64,000 nt of DNA from Xylogone sp. PMI_703 (Eukaryota > Ascomycota > Leotiomycetes), in assembly GCA_021399445.1 (NCBI GenBank), contig JAJTUQ010000002.1:7626001-7690000 (forward strand), given 5' to 3'. This document shows positions 46,632-58,804 of the stretch, piece after piece. The position numbers were made by a program, and so were the translations under genes. The stretch's first letter is position 1, and each line of letters begins with the position of its first letter. The notes beneath the pieces were generated by a model. That model was not told the origin of the DNA and did not search any database. It saw only the letters and a list, made by a program, of their open reading frames with translations.

Positions 46632-49600
46632 CTAATCTTTGTCATCGTTTGCTGCATTCAAAGCTATATTTTGAATCTGCCATGCCCCGTTGAAGACAAA
46701 ACCTGCCCAGTGGTAAGGTGCCCGAATCTTACCATCGGGTGATTTTCTTAACTTCAGGACTGCATGCTGCATTGCGCGCGCCATGTCGACGATCTCCGGT
46801 AATTCGTCATTCGAATCTCGAGTCCTGCATTGTTCAAAGAGATCGGTGTAAAAGTCTTTTGAGAACCGCGTGCCGTCCTCTCGCCATATGTTCCATAAGG
46901 TCGATATCATGGATCCTGCGCTGGCACAGTGGAATGCAGTGCCAAGTCCTACTAGGTCATTGCCTTCAGTGATGCGGACTCTCGCGCTTTTACAACTTAC
47001 GGTCGTGACATGACTTCCGGGGATGATACGAAGACTAAACGCGTCTTTAGCAGTGAGTATCTCATCATCGCTTAGTGGTATGGGGCTCTTCCCTTCGTCT
47101 ACCTGGGTTGCAGCAAGTTCGAGATGGTGTTTCAGAGGCTCTGTATCATCGAATCGAACATGACCGTGAACATGGATCAAAGGAGCCTCGGTAATCCTGG
47201 AGACGAAATCTTCTTTCGGTGTCTTCGAAGCGTCACGACCTTCCACCACTGTCCCTAGGACTTCAGCAATCTCGACAACAGCAGCAGCTGTTGGCAATTC
47301 ATTACTCAGAGGGCTGTACACCACTGGGCGTGAAATACTAGACCAGTTGTTTTTAAACCGATTAATGAAACAGAGTCGTAGTAGAGTGAAACTCTGACAA
47401 TAAACTACTGGATTACGTTCAATAAGAATCTGATCCCCTATGGGAAGCGCATGCAATGGAATGCGGTGGAGGGCTTTAACTGGGCAAAGCACTATTACCT
47501 CTCCAGGACTGGTCCATTGCTCAAGAGGTTTGATCAGACCAGCTAGCTTGTTCAACTGCCGGGTAGCCTGATCTCCCGAAAGAGGACAGAATTTTGCATC
47601 ATCCTCCAGATCGTAGATCCGAAGATCTAATTCGAGATTCGAGGCAATCCAGTTCTCGACCTCTCTGAGCTTGATACCAAGGGGTTGGCAAGCAACACAC
47701 TTTCCGTTTCGATAGATTATCATAAGCAGATCTTCTCCTTCTGCGTAATTGACTTCGACAAAATCGACAAATGTGGCGTCCTCTTTGAACCATTGAAACA
47801 TGGAACTGAGCTCAGGAATCGTTATTGAATAGCCCTGTTGAACTGCTACCAGGTATTTCAAATTTTCATCTCTCAGCATTTCTTGCCGTAAGTCTTGCCA
47901 TTCCTTTCTCTTTCTCAGTATTCCCACCACAGTCCTGTCTGTATTTAATTCCTCGAGCAACTTTTCCTCTCGCAGGAGGAGGTTGTGGGATTCGGGTGAT
48001 TCAGCAGAACTCCCTAGGGGAGCGGTGAAATTGAAACCCAAAATGTGTGTGGTGGCTCGAGCCTTGGCCCTTTGCGTCCACATGATCAGATAATGCAAGA
48101 GTTTTTCACCATCTTCGGGTAGAGGTGCGTGCAGATTGGCACTGAGTTCATCTACATGTTCTGCACACCAACGCTGAAAGGCCGAAAAGGACACAAGCAC
48201 CCCGAACCTGTAATAATCGTCAATGTTCATATCGTCGGCAGCGGCTAATTCTATTGCGTATGATTGAAATACGGGGAGGTATTGGCTTTGACTGAGCATC
48301 TGGCGAATAATCTCATCTGCTTCATCAAGATATTTTAGAGCGCCCGTGCTTGGAAGGCTCTGGAAAATGAAAGAGCGAATCCACGCTATGGTTTTCAGCT
48401 TGCTCAACGTTGTTAATAACCATCGTGGGCTGCCTAATCCACGATGTTCGTGAGCTAGCTGCTCTAGGAGGTCCTGCGTCACAGCCAGATCACTGTCTGT
48501 GATAACCCTGGCTTCTCTGGCAGGTGAATTGAGCGCCATCCTAATAACGCTACTAGCAATATCGAGTTTGCGAGTTCGAATTTCGGCATCCCGAACAATT
48601 CTTTGATCAATTGACGTCAATATTTGAAGAGATTTGGTCTTTTCATAATGGTCCCTTTGATGGTAAGATACTGGGGCGGGAAAATCCACCACAGAGTTTG
48701 TCCAGGATATTTGTCTAGCATTGGAGATCTCTTTCAGGAGATTCTGCCTATGTAAGACGGAGGGTGGAAGGTCACTCCGCCTGAGCCACAGTTCGACGAC
48801 TGCAAACCATCTGTCCCATTCCGCTGGATCCGTTGGTGATTTGGGAGTACCATATATGGCAAGCCGCAAACTTTCAGGATCCGCTCGTTCAAGCCATTGG
48901 CTGAAGTTCAGGTCTTCTGAGTGATTCCACTTTGTGATTTGCTGCGCAAGTGCACGGTCTATGAACGCTTGTGACGTCTCCCTCCTAATAAATCTCAGCA
49001 AAATGGATGCAGAAATGAACTCCGTCTTTTCAAAGAATGTCAAATGCTCCAGTTCGGGCCAAAACTCCGCATTCCACTCATAGAAATAATCTGTGTCTAT
49101 TACCTCCACATAGGGTTCGAGGCTGCCATCTGGTCTGATGGTTTTGATGATGGGACAATTTGCAAGATGATGCATGTAGAGCCTCTTGAGCTCTGATACT
49201 AACGACTCATCTTGAAGACTTCTAGCCGCATCAAGAGCTCGGTGAGTCAAATGCGCGGAGTGCAGAGGAATCTCATGATTCGGGTATGTATTTCGGAAAA
49301 GGTTATATAACTGAAGCCATGACACAGCAAGTCCGTTTGAAGCAGCAAACAAACCAATAGTCGCCAGGGAGGGTACAATAAAATATGCAGAGTCAGTCTG
49401 TTCGGACTCAAATTCAAGGTTTGCTATGACTGCGCGCTGCCTGAGTTCGTAAACTTCTAAGGATCCGACCCCTTTTGGCTTGTGGTCCACCAAAGCATCG
49501 GCTTTTCTAAAAGCCAGAAGAAGTTCTGGTCTTTGTATTGGCCGGTCTCCAAATGCTGCTGCTTTCGTGGCAAGATCGAGATGTTGCTCAACCATTGCGA

Positions 49601-50667
49601 TAGGATCATCCAGAACGTTGATTCTCGCCCGGGTAATCTCTATGAGAAGATGCAGTCGACGGTTGTATTTACTAATGTCCTTGCCGCCTATCTGCCGGAG
49701 AGAGTTTTCTGCGCGTTCAAGCTCTGCTGTAGCATGCTCTTTCCGTCCGAGTTGGATCAGCCGTTGAGCGTGGAATACACGTAGAAACGAGATCCTGTTG
49801 ACTACAACCTCGGAGTTTGACTTCGCCCACTCACACTCCAGGAATTCCTGATAAGGGAGCACTGCGCTTCCATCGTTATCATCATCATGTAAACCCTCTT
49901 CTTGCTTTACAAGTAGCTGGCATTCGTGCCCCTTCTGCTGCATTTGCAGGCTCCGCCGAACCACAGCCATGCTTGCGGACGGAGAGTTATCCTGGGTTTG
50001 AGGAACATTGCCATCCACACTAAGGTCTAGCCAATTCGAATGGAGCCTAGCGACCTTGATAATATCTTGGTAGTGAGAATAACACTGAGTCTAAGCTTTG
50101 TTAACTTCTAATCAACTAAGATGTTACGTAAGGAGAAGACCATACGGTTACGTCTGAGTAGCTGTTCAAGTTTTGAGATTCAAGCCATGGTCGCAGTTTC
50201 CTAGCTTCATCTAACGCTTGGGGAAGGTTTCCGTATGCAAGCAACTCAGTGGAAGCCCTCCGAATCTTCATCAGGCGAAAAACCGGGGACGAGATCTCCC
50301 AGCCTAAGCTTTGATGAGCCTCTATCGCTTCTTTCAGACAGGCGGCAGCCAATGCGTCGAATCCTTCCATCTCGTACAATGTGGATCTCTCGAATGCCAG
50401 AATTGGAAACGCACTGGGCTGCGGAAGGAAGCGTTCGAAAATCTCCCGCGAGAGAATATAATCTCCAAAATAGCGAGATTTTGCAGACCATTCTAAGAAA
50501 AAGATTTGTCTGTTGGTAAGATCACCGTAGAGGGATGGAAGGAGCACCCATCGTTCTGAGAGGGGCCGAGGCTTAGATTCGAACAATCTAGCCAGGAAGT
50601 CGAAGACATAACAAAGCTCGCAGAGAGCTATGAACCCCCAGAGGGCTACTTGTTGCCGCTTGGACAT
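46632..50667 (-). CDS. TPR-like protein with C-terminal CHAT protease domain
   Basis: Predicted 1,320 residues from exons complement(50128-50667, 46632-50054). The ATG at 50665-50667 (MSKRQQVALW) is the first in frame; the frame upstream starts only with GTG. The long helical N-terminal and middle part has TPR-like helix pairs (for example RLIQLGRKEHATAELERAE). The last ~350 residues form a CHAT domain, a caspase-like cysteine protease fold: a core strand region LIVLCP-like VIVLCPVKALHRIPLHALPI, the histidine His1143 in LIHVHGHVRF, and Cys1201 in TTVSCKSARV, then LVGLGTAFHCASAGSMISTLW and the closing HWAGFVFNGAW. Both catalytic residues are therefore in place. No signal peptide or membrane span. 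CHAT proteins in fungi and bacteria act in cell-death and defence pathways. It is head to head with 51108-52049, a possible partner or substrate. Confidence 0.9.
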
Positions 50668-51107
50668 GGCTACAGAGTGAAACACAGAGGAATCTAACAG
50701 ATCAACAGGGTTTGCATTTCCTTTGTGAGATAGAAATAGCCAGCCTTATGACCCAACGGAGCATGTATTGCGGAAATGGCCACGAGATGCAGCGAGGAAT
50801 GAGGCGCACGAGATGGTTATATCCGAGGAAGGCACGCGAGGCAATATTGGTGATACTCGCACTAAGGAAGTCAAGCCTTGGTGGACTTCCCGGTTTGAAG
50901 CGCTGTGGCTGGCAACTAACCAATAACCTCAAGACCTGTTTCCCACGCGGCTCAGCTGAAGGGGAGAACTGCTTCAGCCGTACTTTTCGTGGCTGGTTTG
51001 CCACCCTCATGTCGGCCCTCGCGGAAAGTATTGGGTATATATCTATCGGTTTCCTAAAATGTTGTATTTTTCAATAATATCGTATTGATCACGTCGTAGA
51101 TAGTATC
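50668..51107. promoter_or_regulatory. Shared divergent promoter of the CHAT gene and its neighbour
   Basis: 440 bp between two starts in opposite directions. Frames on both strands (50702-51077) overlap and have no recognisable product; part could be extra 5' exon of the CHAT gene because TAG|CCATG at its start resembles an acceptor. TATA-like TATATA lies at 51038-51045, about 65 bp before the right-hand ATG. Confidence 0.45.
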
Positions 51108-52049
51108 ATGGATGGACAAATCTCTACCGATATCCCACCGGTATCGCCCTTCGAAGAAGATGATGACGACCAGTCAACTATATTTTCCTTTCCTTTAGAG
51201 CTTGATGAGCTGCGAAGTGGTCAGCTTGGAAGCCATGTCTATAAGAATTTCAATGAAAGCCATCCACGAGAGCTTATCACCGCCAAACGATCGAGTGCTT
51301 ACTATTTCCATGCCAGATGTCGCTGTCATAGCTACGGACTGTTTTACAAGGATCACGAAGACCCAATCCAAGGAGGCCCCAATCCCGATCCAAAGGATCT
51401 GGTTCCAGCCGCCCTGATTGTGCTAGACCTCTCATTCCAACGGCGTGCATCTGACGACACGCGCTTCAAAATGGCTGAAATCGAGTTTGAGTTCTACGAC
51501 GCAGCCACTGTCCTATTAAACCACCATGAACGCAGCGACGTCTTCGAAGACCAGTACGTACCGACTGTTCTGCATTTCGAACCACGCCATTTCGAGGGAC
51601 CAGTAGTTTCAGCTTTAGGGGAGACCAAAAAGGGGCTTAGTCTCTCAGTGTCCGACCCAACAAACACAGTGAGCCTCAGTCCAAGTATATCTCAAACAAC
51701 GCCCTTCGCTCTCGAAGGTTTCTCCGTACACGGAGTGAAGGAAAACGATCCTCCTTCGAAGATTCACTGGGTTATTCGGGAAGACAAGTTAACGAAAGCT
51801 GGAATAAGAGCTGAAATGTCCGTAGCGGTTATTGTGGGTTACACCCCTGGCCGAAAGTTCGCTGCAAGGGTTCGTATCAAAGCCGATGTAGCATCTCCTC
51901 TTGTATTCGTCAAACCTGTTGCGGGCGCGAAAGATGATCCTCTGTATTTTGATGCAGGAGGAGATGATGGCAGGGATCCAATAATACTGCCTCGAGACTT
52001 GAGAAAGCTGACTAGGTTGGATGCTTCGGGAGGGATGTGGTTAACATGA
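51108..52049 (+). CDS. Uncharacterised protein divergent from the CHAT protease
   Basis: 313 residues, single exon, intact. I do not recognise a named family. It begins with an acidic disordered stretch (FEEDDDDQSTIF). The body is rich in beta-strand-like segments: ALIVLDLSFQRR, MAEIEFEFYDA, PTVLHFEPRHFEG, ALEGFSVHGV, KIHWVIREDKLTKAGIRAEMSV and AVIVGYTPGRKFAARVRIKAD, suggesting a beta-sandwich. No signal peptide, no membrane helix, no zinc motif. The Cys-containing segment HARCRCHSYG is near residue 70. It shares a 440-bp promoter with the CHAT gene, so the two are probably co-expressed. In fungi, protease genes with CHAT domains are often linked to the genes for the proteins they act on; whether this one is such a target is open. 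Confidence 0.8.
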   Translation: MDGQISTDIPPVSPFEEDDDDQSTIFSFPLELDELRSGQLGSHVYKNFNESHPRELITAKRSSAYYFHARCRCHSYGLFYKDHEDPIQGGPNPDPKDLVPAALIVLDLSFQRRASDDTRFKMAEIEFEFYDAATVLLNHHERSDVFEDQYVPTVLHFEPRHFEGPVVSALGETKKGLSLSVSDPTNTVSLSPSISQTTPFALEGFSVHGVKENDPPSKIHWVIREDKLTKAGIRAEMSVAVIVGYTPGRKFAARVRIKADVASPLVFVKPVAGAKDDPLYFDAGGDDGRDPIILPRDLRKLTRLDASGGMWLT

Positions 52050-52461
52050 GGTTGACTGCGGCTTACTGGAATGTCCTAAAGTGGTCTTGGAAGCTGCTTG
52101 GCGGACTTGGCCACGGGGTCATAATCTATCTTAAGAGATTCGAATATGACAAAAATACTGTAATGGGTCACATGATAATATGACCAAGTATAATATTATA
52201 TTTAAGCATTCACAGAATAAGTCATTAATTTCTTAAATGGTATTTTTATTTCGCTGAATTATACACACTGAATGGAGTATCCCAAATTACCAATAACATG
52301 CTAAGATTGTACACATTTTTAAACCAGAAGCGCCGCGCCACCAGACTTATGCAAATTCACTCTAATAATCCTGTATTTCCCCCTCTCATATCCTCTACTT
52401 TCTCATTGGTCGTAGCTTCGCTGCAGGTGAAAGCCCTAAGAGAAACAGAATGGCTGTTGTC
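52050..52461. other. Convergent spacer
   Basis: AT-rich 3' flanks (52140-52280) of the convergent 51108 gene and MFS gene. The 133-codon frame 52298-52699 is antisense to the transporter. Nothing else seen. Confidence 0.45.
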
Positions 52462-54461
52462 TCAATCTAACCGTATAGGATACTTCTTCCTGATTGCCCC
52501 GCCATACTTGTATATCAATGCCGGTGCGGGAATGAGCCCCAGAGCGACAAATCCCAAAAGCGAGTTTCCCCATCCTAAGCCTAGGCTATCATACATGCTT
52601 GGTGCTGCAAGAGGCAGGAAAGCCGCCATGAGACATCTGCAAGCTGTGAGACCGGCAACGGCAGAGGCGGCGTATGGGCCTCCCGCATCAATGAAGTAGG
52701 TTTGGATTGGTGCAAAGATCCCCATTAGCCCGAATCCAAATGGGATGAGCCCGATAATGGGAACAATCCAGTGGACGCGTTTGTCCGTTGTCCAGCCGTA
52801 CCAAAAGAACGAGATAGGAATGAAGAGGGCGAAGAAGAGGCAAGATGCCAAACGCATCTCAGGCTGGTAGACACCGTTGTTTGCTTTGGTCAGGCGGATA
52901 ATTGTCTTGTCCGAGGTCTTGGCAAAAGCAATCAGACCAAGAGCAAATCCAATACCAGGACCAAGATATGCTAGACCACATAGTTCAATAGCGAAGCCAT
53001 AGCTATTAATAAACACATCGGTAATGGTCGTAAAAATTAGGTAGAGGAGAGCAAAAACAAAGGACATGTAAATAGCCAAGAGAAAGAAAATTGGGGAGAA
53101 AAGGAGCATGTGGACGGGACGGACAATGCCTCGCAAGAGAACAGTGCGCTTCTGGAGAGTCTTTGGATCTTTTCCCGCATCGTAGGCCGACTGCAGATCA
53201 TCACGACCAAGTTCCTTCCGAAGCTTCTCCGTTTTTCGACGGATTATGACAACAGCATTTGTCTCTCGGTTGAAAACGGCATTTCCTACTGTTAGAGCGC
53301 CGCAAGCCATGAGCAGAACCCAGTAGACCCATCTCCAACCCGCACGTTGCGCAATAAAACCACCAATAATGGGACCAACGACCGGGCCAAAGAGAGGACC
53401 GAGGGAGAATGCTGCGTTGGCCTTGCCGCGCTGTTCCACAGGGAAGAGATCCGCAATGACGCCTCCACCAACTGTCAGACAGGCTGAGCCTCCAATGCCC
53501 GCGAGGAATCGAAATCCGATCAGAGCGCCGATATTTGGGGCCAGAGCGCAGCCTATTTGCCACACGGTGAGGAATACGTTGGCGTAGTTGAGAACGGGGA
53601 TACGGCCGTAGATTTCACTCAAGGGGGAGAGGACGAGGGGGCCGACCTAATCTTGCGCGTAAGTACGCTGTATAACCTATGACAGGTCAAAAGAGCGATA
53701 ATAATAGGAAACTCACGGCAAAGCCTAGCACAAAGATACTAATCGAGAAAGAGGCGAGGATCTCCGAGGTGTTATGAAAGGTGCGGTCCATAAGGGGGAC
53801 CCCCGGGGCAGCAATTGAAGAGGTTAGGGGACTTGGATAAAGCGTCAATGAATGCGGCTTTCACTACTTCAGTGAACTTGGATCTGCGTACCTGAGGAAA
53901 GTAATGCCACTGACAAAACCCAGGAATAGCCATTTTTTCGATTGAGGGAAGTTTCTGAGTATCTAACGTTAGCAAAGTTTTCTCCTATGATCTCGTGTCT
54001 TTGATGTCTTGCCTTGGATGTAAAGGATCATCCTGGCTATCCCAACCAACTAATCCGGCGTCCAGATCGGTCTCAGGATAATGCTCAACGCGTAGTTCCT
54101 GCTTCTTTTTAGATGACTTGGTCTTGCGTAACGATAGCGATCGCTTGCGGCGTTTTGATTCTGTGGTGGGGACGGTTTCTAGGTCCAAATCGCGATCTGC
54201 CTTCTCCTCATCCCGAACTTCATTGGATCTGTCGTCCTGCGCTTCCTAGATGACACAAAACAAAAATCATTAATTCAAGGTTAATTCAAAGCGACATGAA
54301 TATAAATATATATGCAACTGGACTTTTCAACACGAAGCTGTCATGATGGTAGTCGCGAACCAGCCAATGACGTTATCAGCCGAGTGCTGGGGAAAGTCGT
54401 CCTTACTTACTGGAATCTTAGCCTTCTCAACGTCACCTAAATCCGACACCGAGGAAGACAT
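52462..54461 (-). CDS. MFS transporter, drug:H+ antiporter (DHA1) type
   Basis: Proton-driven export of a small molecule across the plasma membrane. Predicted 548 residues from exons complement(54411-54461, 54013-54245, 53892-53954, 53717-53831, 52462-53646); lengths give an open frame throughout. The hydrophilic, basic N-terminus (about 1-90, with KRRKRSLSLRKTKSSKKK) ends in DDPLHPRNFPQSKKW, the standard DHA1 lead-in to the first membrane helix (WLFLGFVSGITF). Helix 2 is followed by GPLVLSPLSEIYGR, the signature A motif of the group; AFSLGPLFGPVVGPIIGGF is the antiporter C motif in helix 5. Twelve membrane helices are countable. The intron at 53955-54012 starts with GC, not GT, but restores the conserved DPxxPRNF motif exactly. 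Substrate unknown; its neighbours give no hint. Confidence 0.92.
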
Positions 54462-57306
54462 GACGGCAGCAAAAAGTGATAGATGAAGCGCGTTGCTCCC
54501 TCACTGTTTTTGAGGTGAAAGCGCGACGAAATACGACGTAGAGTTAAACAATCAAAAGAGGCGAATACAGCTGGCAACTCCACATGAAAAGGAAATGGCA
54601 CATTTGGGTTTCAAACTTTCAGCAATGGCGCAAGGCTTCCTTATAAAGGAGAGTGACTCTCCGCCACAGGCGCATGGGGTGCATGCTTCTTTCGATCCCA
54701 AGCCGGGACAAGCTGCCCTGTCTGCACGACTAGCCTGTCTCATGGCGACCTCTAGGTTGAAGTCGAGTCACTTTTTTGCTGATGTAACAGGTGGTGCCGT
54801 CACTACACACAGCGCTTTTGTGGAGGGCAATGACATCGGAAGAGCTCGATCTGGTATGATAAAGGGACGCCATATGGTGGAGAAGGAAAGCCCCCTGATG
54901 GCCCTTTGGTAGCTTTTAGTGGTCCTTGGGGGTTCCTGAGCAACTCTTGGCGGGTGCTGGTGGTCTGGTAACGCCTGGGTATTGAGCGCGATGGAGGCCG
55001 AAAAGTCCGAAAGCGCGAGGGCGTCACCAATATCTCCTCTTCTGGCTGGATCCAAGGGAGAGTTGCAGGGAGGACTCACGCGGTTAAGGCTCTTATTTCC
55101 GCCCTTGGCTCGAGCCCATGCAGACCCCAAGCAAGAGCCTTGGGGAAGCTTGAAGAAACAACCCCAAGGGCCAATTGGCACCCTTCCCAGCGGCTCGGCT
55201 GCTGTGTTTCGTCCGTGGAGATTCAAGGTTATTTTTCCTGTCCGACGCTTATGCTCGTCTCCTAGCGTACCGGCAGTCACTACTTTATTCTACAGTACTA
55301 CAGTACAATACAGTAACGTGTCCCATGCAATCAAATGTGGCCCACATTGTCCCTGCTTCGGCCGAGTCTATAGGGCCTGTGAGTCCAAGATCCATCTGAT
55401 AAGCCTCTTCGTCCGAATCTATCTGTCGGTCTCTGTACGCGTATTTACTCAAAGTGCCCAAAGGCTCTGGAAGTCCCATATTAGTGGATGTTGGTTTAAC
55501 ATTTCATTTTTAGCAGCATCTCAGTATCAGACAGCTCATTCGACCAAGGTGCGCAAGCTATGGATCCGTACCTTCGTGCCTGCATAACATTTCTGCTAGT
55601 TCTTTCATAAACTTTATTTGTGCATGTTACGGAGGTTTTCTCTATGGCATCCGCCCGGGCTTTACCCGGTCGCTTCCTGAACGGGAACGAGTACGAGTTA
55701 TGGTACCCAGTTATCATCAACTCGCTGAGTCACTGGTACCATACTACCTTAACGTTATCCACCCCTGCGACTCTTTAAATTATTCATCACGTAATGTGCA
55801 TTCCTCCATGCTCCATAATGTTTAACAAGCGCTCAATTGCTGCTACCGTGTATTGTCAAGTCTCAAAGTCTCATTGTTATCCCCGCGGCTATTAGATAGT
55901 GTTGGTTAGTAGGAGAAAAAAAAAACGAACAGAAAATAAACCCGCATTATGCAGCCGAGCCTGTTGTCTTCTAGTTCATGGAAATCTATTTTCATACATC
56001 CGTATTACTGTCACTCAAGATATGCTCAAGTGAATAGTGCTCGAGACAAATTCCTCTATTACTGTTATTTGCCTGTCCTTTGCTAGTAAGGAGAATACTC
56101 TATGCGGCAAGATAAATAACTACGAGCAGTGAACCAAGATAATCAATGCGCTTAGTTATGTAAAAAGAGTGACCAGTTACACTTTCAGTTCAAGCCAGAT
56201 AGTCTTTGGCTTCTCCTTGCAGTTTCAAACAAGTCTCCTTGTCATGTCCCGGAATTACCCTACCTTTTACTGAGTACTGGTAAATTATGCCGCGTGGCCC
56301 GTCATGCAACTACGATAAGGGGTTAGATCACAGTCGCTATTATGTGACTCGACGTGCGGAGTAGTAAAGGTGCATTATTTGATCTCATATTTTTAATGAG
56401 ATGGTAGTGGTCACTAATGATGAAGAAAGTCTCACTATTAGGCAAATTTGAGGGCATCCCAATCAGTCTTATTCCCACAATCTCGCATTGTTGGTCTTTC
56501 ACTCATACCTTTGATACTCTAGTTAACTTACCGTATGTCAAGGAAGATGATGAAGTGTGATTCTCTGAGGAAAATTCATAGTAGGTCGTCGAAGGGCTTC
56601 CAATTAAGTTCCAGCTCTAGACAGTGTTAAAGATATACACTAACATTAGCACTAGTGTTAACAGATCAGAATGCCAAACACAACACTCTATCGTGGAACC
56701 AAGTCTCGACCTCCTTTCTATCCGCGAAGATATCCAGGGCACCTGCGTAGTCACAATGCAAATGTTCGATTATACTTAGCAAGCGTCAGTTCTCTAACCT
56801 ATCTACCAAAACATTACGAAATAGCAAAGATCCTCTGGATATCCTCAGCTTTGTTCCTTGGTGGCTAGATAGCCGCCCTCAGTTCGTGTTTAGGCTCGTA
56901 ACGCATACGCGAGAATACGTCTGCAACTGCTTCACCCCAAGCTTCTGGGTAGTTCTCCCCTGAGCCCGTCTCCCAGAGGATCACGACCTCGTGTGGATGG
57001 GAAATCAAGATACAGTACATTGACTGCTCTCAGCGTTAGCTTACAAATACTTTGCCTTCGATACTTTTTAGGTTTATATTGCCTCCCCTTATCAGAAAGC
57101 CCTCGTCGCCCTTCAATTAGCCAACTCTTCGAGGAGCAACATTTTGGTACCTTCAGGATACACATTGGAGACATGCTCCGAGACGGCACCGGAATTAAGT
57201 TACAGCTTTGAGAATGAATGGGAGTAGCAAATTATAGATGCAAGAGATATTTGTCCCCATATACAGCTATACTGTCACCGACATAAACACTTAAATGCCT
57301 AGGACC
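54462..57306. other. 2.8-kb gene-free stretch
   Basis: 54500-55250 is more GC-rich than its flanks and has long overlapping frames on both strands (for example 54768-55280 minus and 54982-55587 plus) with Pro/Arg/Gly-rich chance-like products. 55300 contains a TACTACAGTAC-type repeat. From 55750 on it is AT-rich. No RNA gene or intact gene was seen. The end may contain an unrecognised N-terminal part of the hydrolase relic that follows. Confidence 0.4.
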
Positions 57307-57663
57307 GTTCCAGAAGCCTACCGAGAAATACGGGTCTCTCACGAGCAGAACGCGACAGTACCTGTTCTGAATCGAAGGGATATGGAAGCAATTACTTCTC
57401 ATTTACTCCAAGGATGACGACTCGCCCCTCTACTCTCTTTTCAACAGTAAGGACCACGCCTAAGGATGTCTCGGCGTCATCTCCAGGCCAATGTCTTGGA
57501 CCTACTTCGAGATGATGCGCACATTTACGAGGGGATACTAAGGCCACACGGTGTAGAGACAAAGATTGAAGTATGGGCTGGCCTTCCTTGTGCCAATTTT
57601 GCGTTTCTCCCTACTCCCGGAGTCCCAATGAACTCGATCTTAGATATGTTGAATGGGTTTTAG
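57307..57663 (+). pseudogene. Relic of an alpha/beta hydrolase (HSL-like, Abhydrolase_3)
   Basis: Three successive pieces in three reading positions match consecutive parts of the C-terminal half of this esterase family. VPEAYREIRVSHEQN and VPVLNRRDMEAITSH (57307-57405) run into a stop; DDDSPLYSLFNSKDHA (57410-57460) ends at a TAA at 57461-57463; and HLQANVLDLLRDDAHIYEGI followed by a glycine-proline rich tail (57466-57663) carries the conserved acid-region motif LLRDDA. The histidine expected after VYPGxPH is replaced (GLPCANF), so the catalytic triad is incomplete as well. The nucleophile-elbow half (GxSxG) was not found upstream. Two frameshifts, one stop and a lost histidine make this a dead gene. 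Confidence 0.75.
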
Positions 57664-58804
57664 TGTCTTGTTTCGAGAGATTGCTCCACATGTTCATTCA
57701 GTCACAAATGTAAATTTTCCATGAAGCTCTCCAATCTCCTATAATGGAGAATGTTTGAGACAACAATCAAAGAACCTCAGACCAATGCGACGGCTTTGCC
57801 ACAATCTAACTGCGGGGATTGTCAGAAGAAACGGTTGTATACTCTTTAGGGACTGCTTCAGTCCAAAATTCAAGCGCGTGTCATGGATGTGGATGATGAT
57901 CACATGAGTTTCTTACTGGAAATTGTAGAGCACCATCGTAAAACCAGTTATCCCCCTTTTACTCAATATTTATAAGAGTCGGGAACAATAAAAAACTTTT
58001 AGATTTCGCGAACAACTCGAATGTCTCTCTCTAGTAAAAAGTGTCAAATGAAGGTGATTGAGATCTGATGATGAATCATAGCCTCGACAGGTGGCTCTTT
58101 GGAACCACCACCCGATCCACAAACTTAAAGAGCTAGACAATGTCACTGTATCGTATACATACAACAAGCCTAGGCGAGAACAAAGATTGCGAAAATTAAG
58201 ACATTCAAACCAGAAACAGGGCGCATTTCTTCAAAGCATTCTACTTACCGAAAGACAGAGACAGTTTAACATTCAACAAAGGATGCTGATTTATCAATGT
58301 GGAGCTTAAAGCAACTAGCGTTTTAATGAAAATGAATCTATAGAAGCTTGGTGAAACAATTCTGATGGCTACGTTCTCCTCTCAGCTACATACTAAAAAC
58401 TCAATAGGTAAATGCCCTCGTGTCAAAGAAAACGACTTGCTCAACTTACACAAAAGCCAAAGTGTTTGTCCCACAATGATCTGGTTCCTTGTGCCAATTC
58501 TGCGAGTGAAGGGATTTAAATATCGTCATGAATCTCTATAGGAAGCATTTGATTCCTATCTTCATAGTACAAGTCAGAGCCACTATACTTTGTTACTCGT
58601 TTCTGCAAGCATCCTGAGCTTGTTGGTTTTTTCCCCCAATTCTAAGGATTAAGCCATCATTCTTTTGAGCCCTCCTTTAGGGTGCCAGTTGAACCCCAGA
58701 AAAAGTTGCTTTTGTGATTTTGCAAGTGTATCCCAACGGTGCAAGCACTCTCCGAAGATTCATAATTCAAGAATGACATACTAATGTTATGAGGTACAGA
58801 CAAA
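57664..58804. other. Spacer without a recognised gene
   Basis: Short frames only (57970-58309, both strands). Mildly AT-rich. The end is promoter of the small zinc protein. Confidence 0.4.

Noticed and set aside
49480..50023. Plus-strand frames inside the CHAT gene
   Set aside because: Antisense shadows of a well-supported coding exon.
50702..51077. Possible extra gene or exon in the CHAT divergent promoter
   Set aside because: Frames on both strands are of similar length, neither has a domain, and the CHAT start codon is already well placed.
51108..52049. Calling the CHAT neighbour a gasdermin-like protein
   Set aside because: Genomic linkage suggests a partner, but I could not see the length pattern or motifs needed to assign it to that family.
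54768..55587. Long overlapping frames on both strands (170 and 201 codons)
   Set aside because: They lie in a GC-rich stretch where stops are rare, overlap each other in opposite directions, and give Pro/Arg/Gly-rich products without domains.
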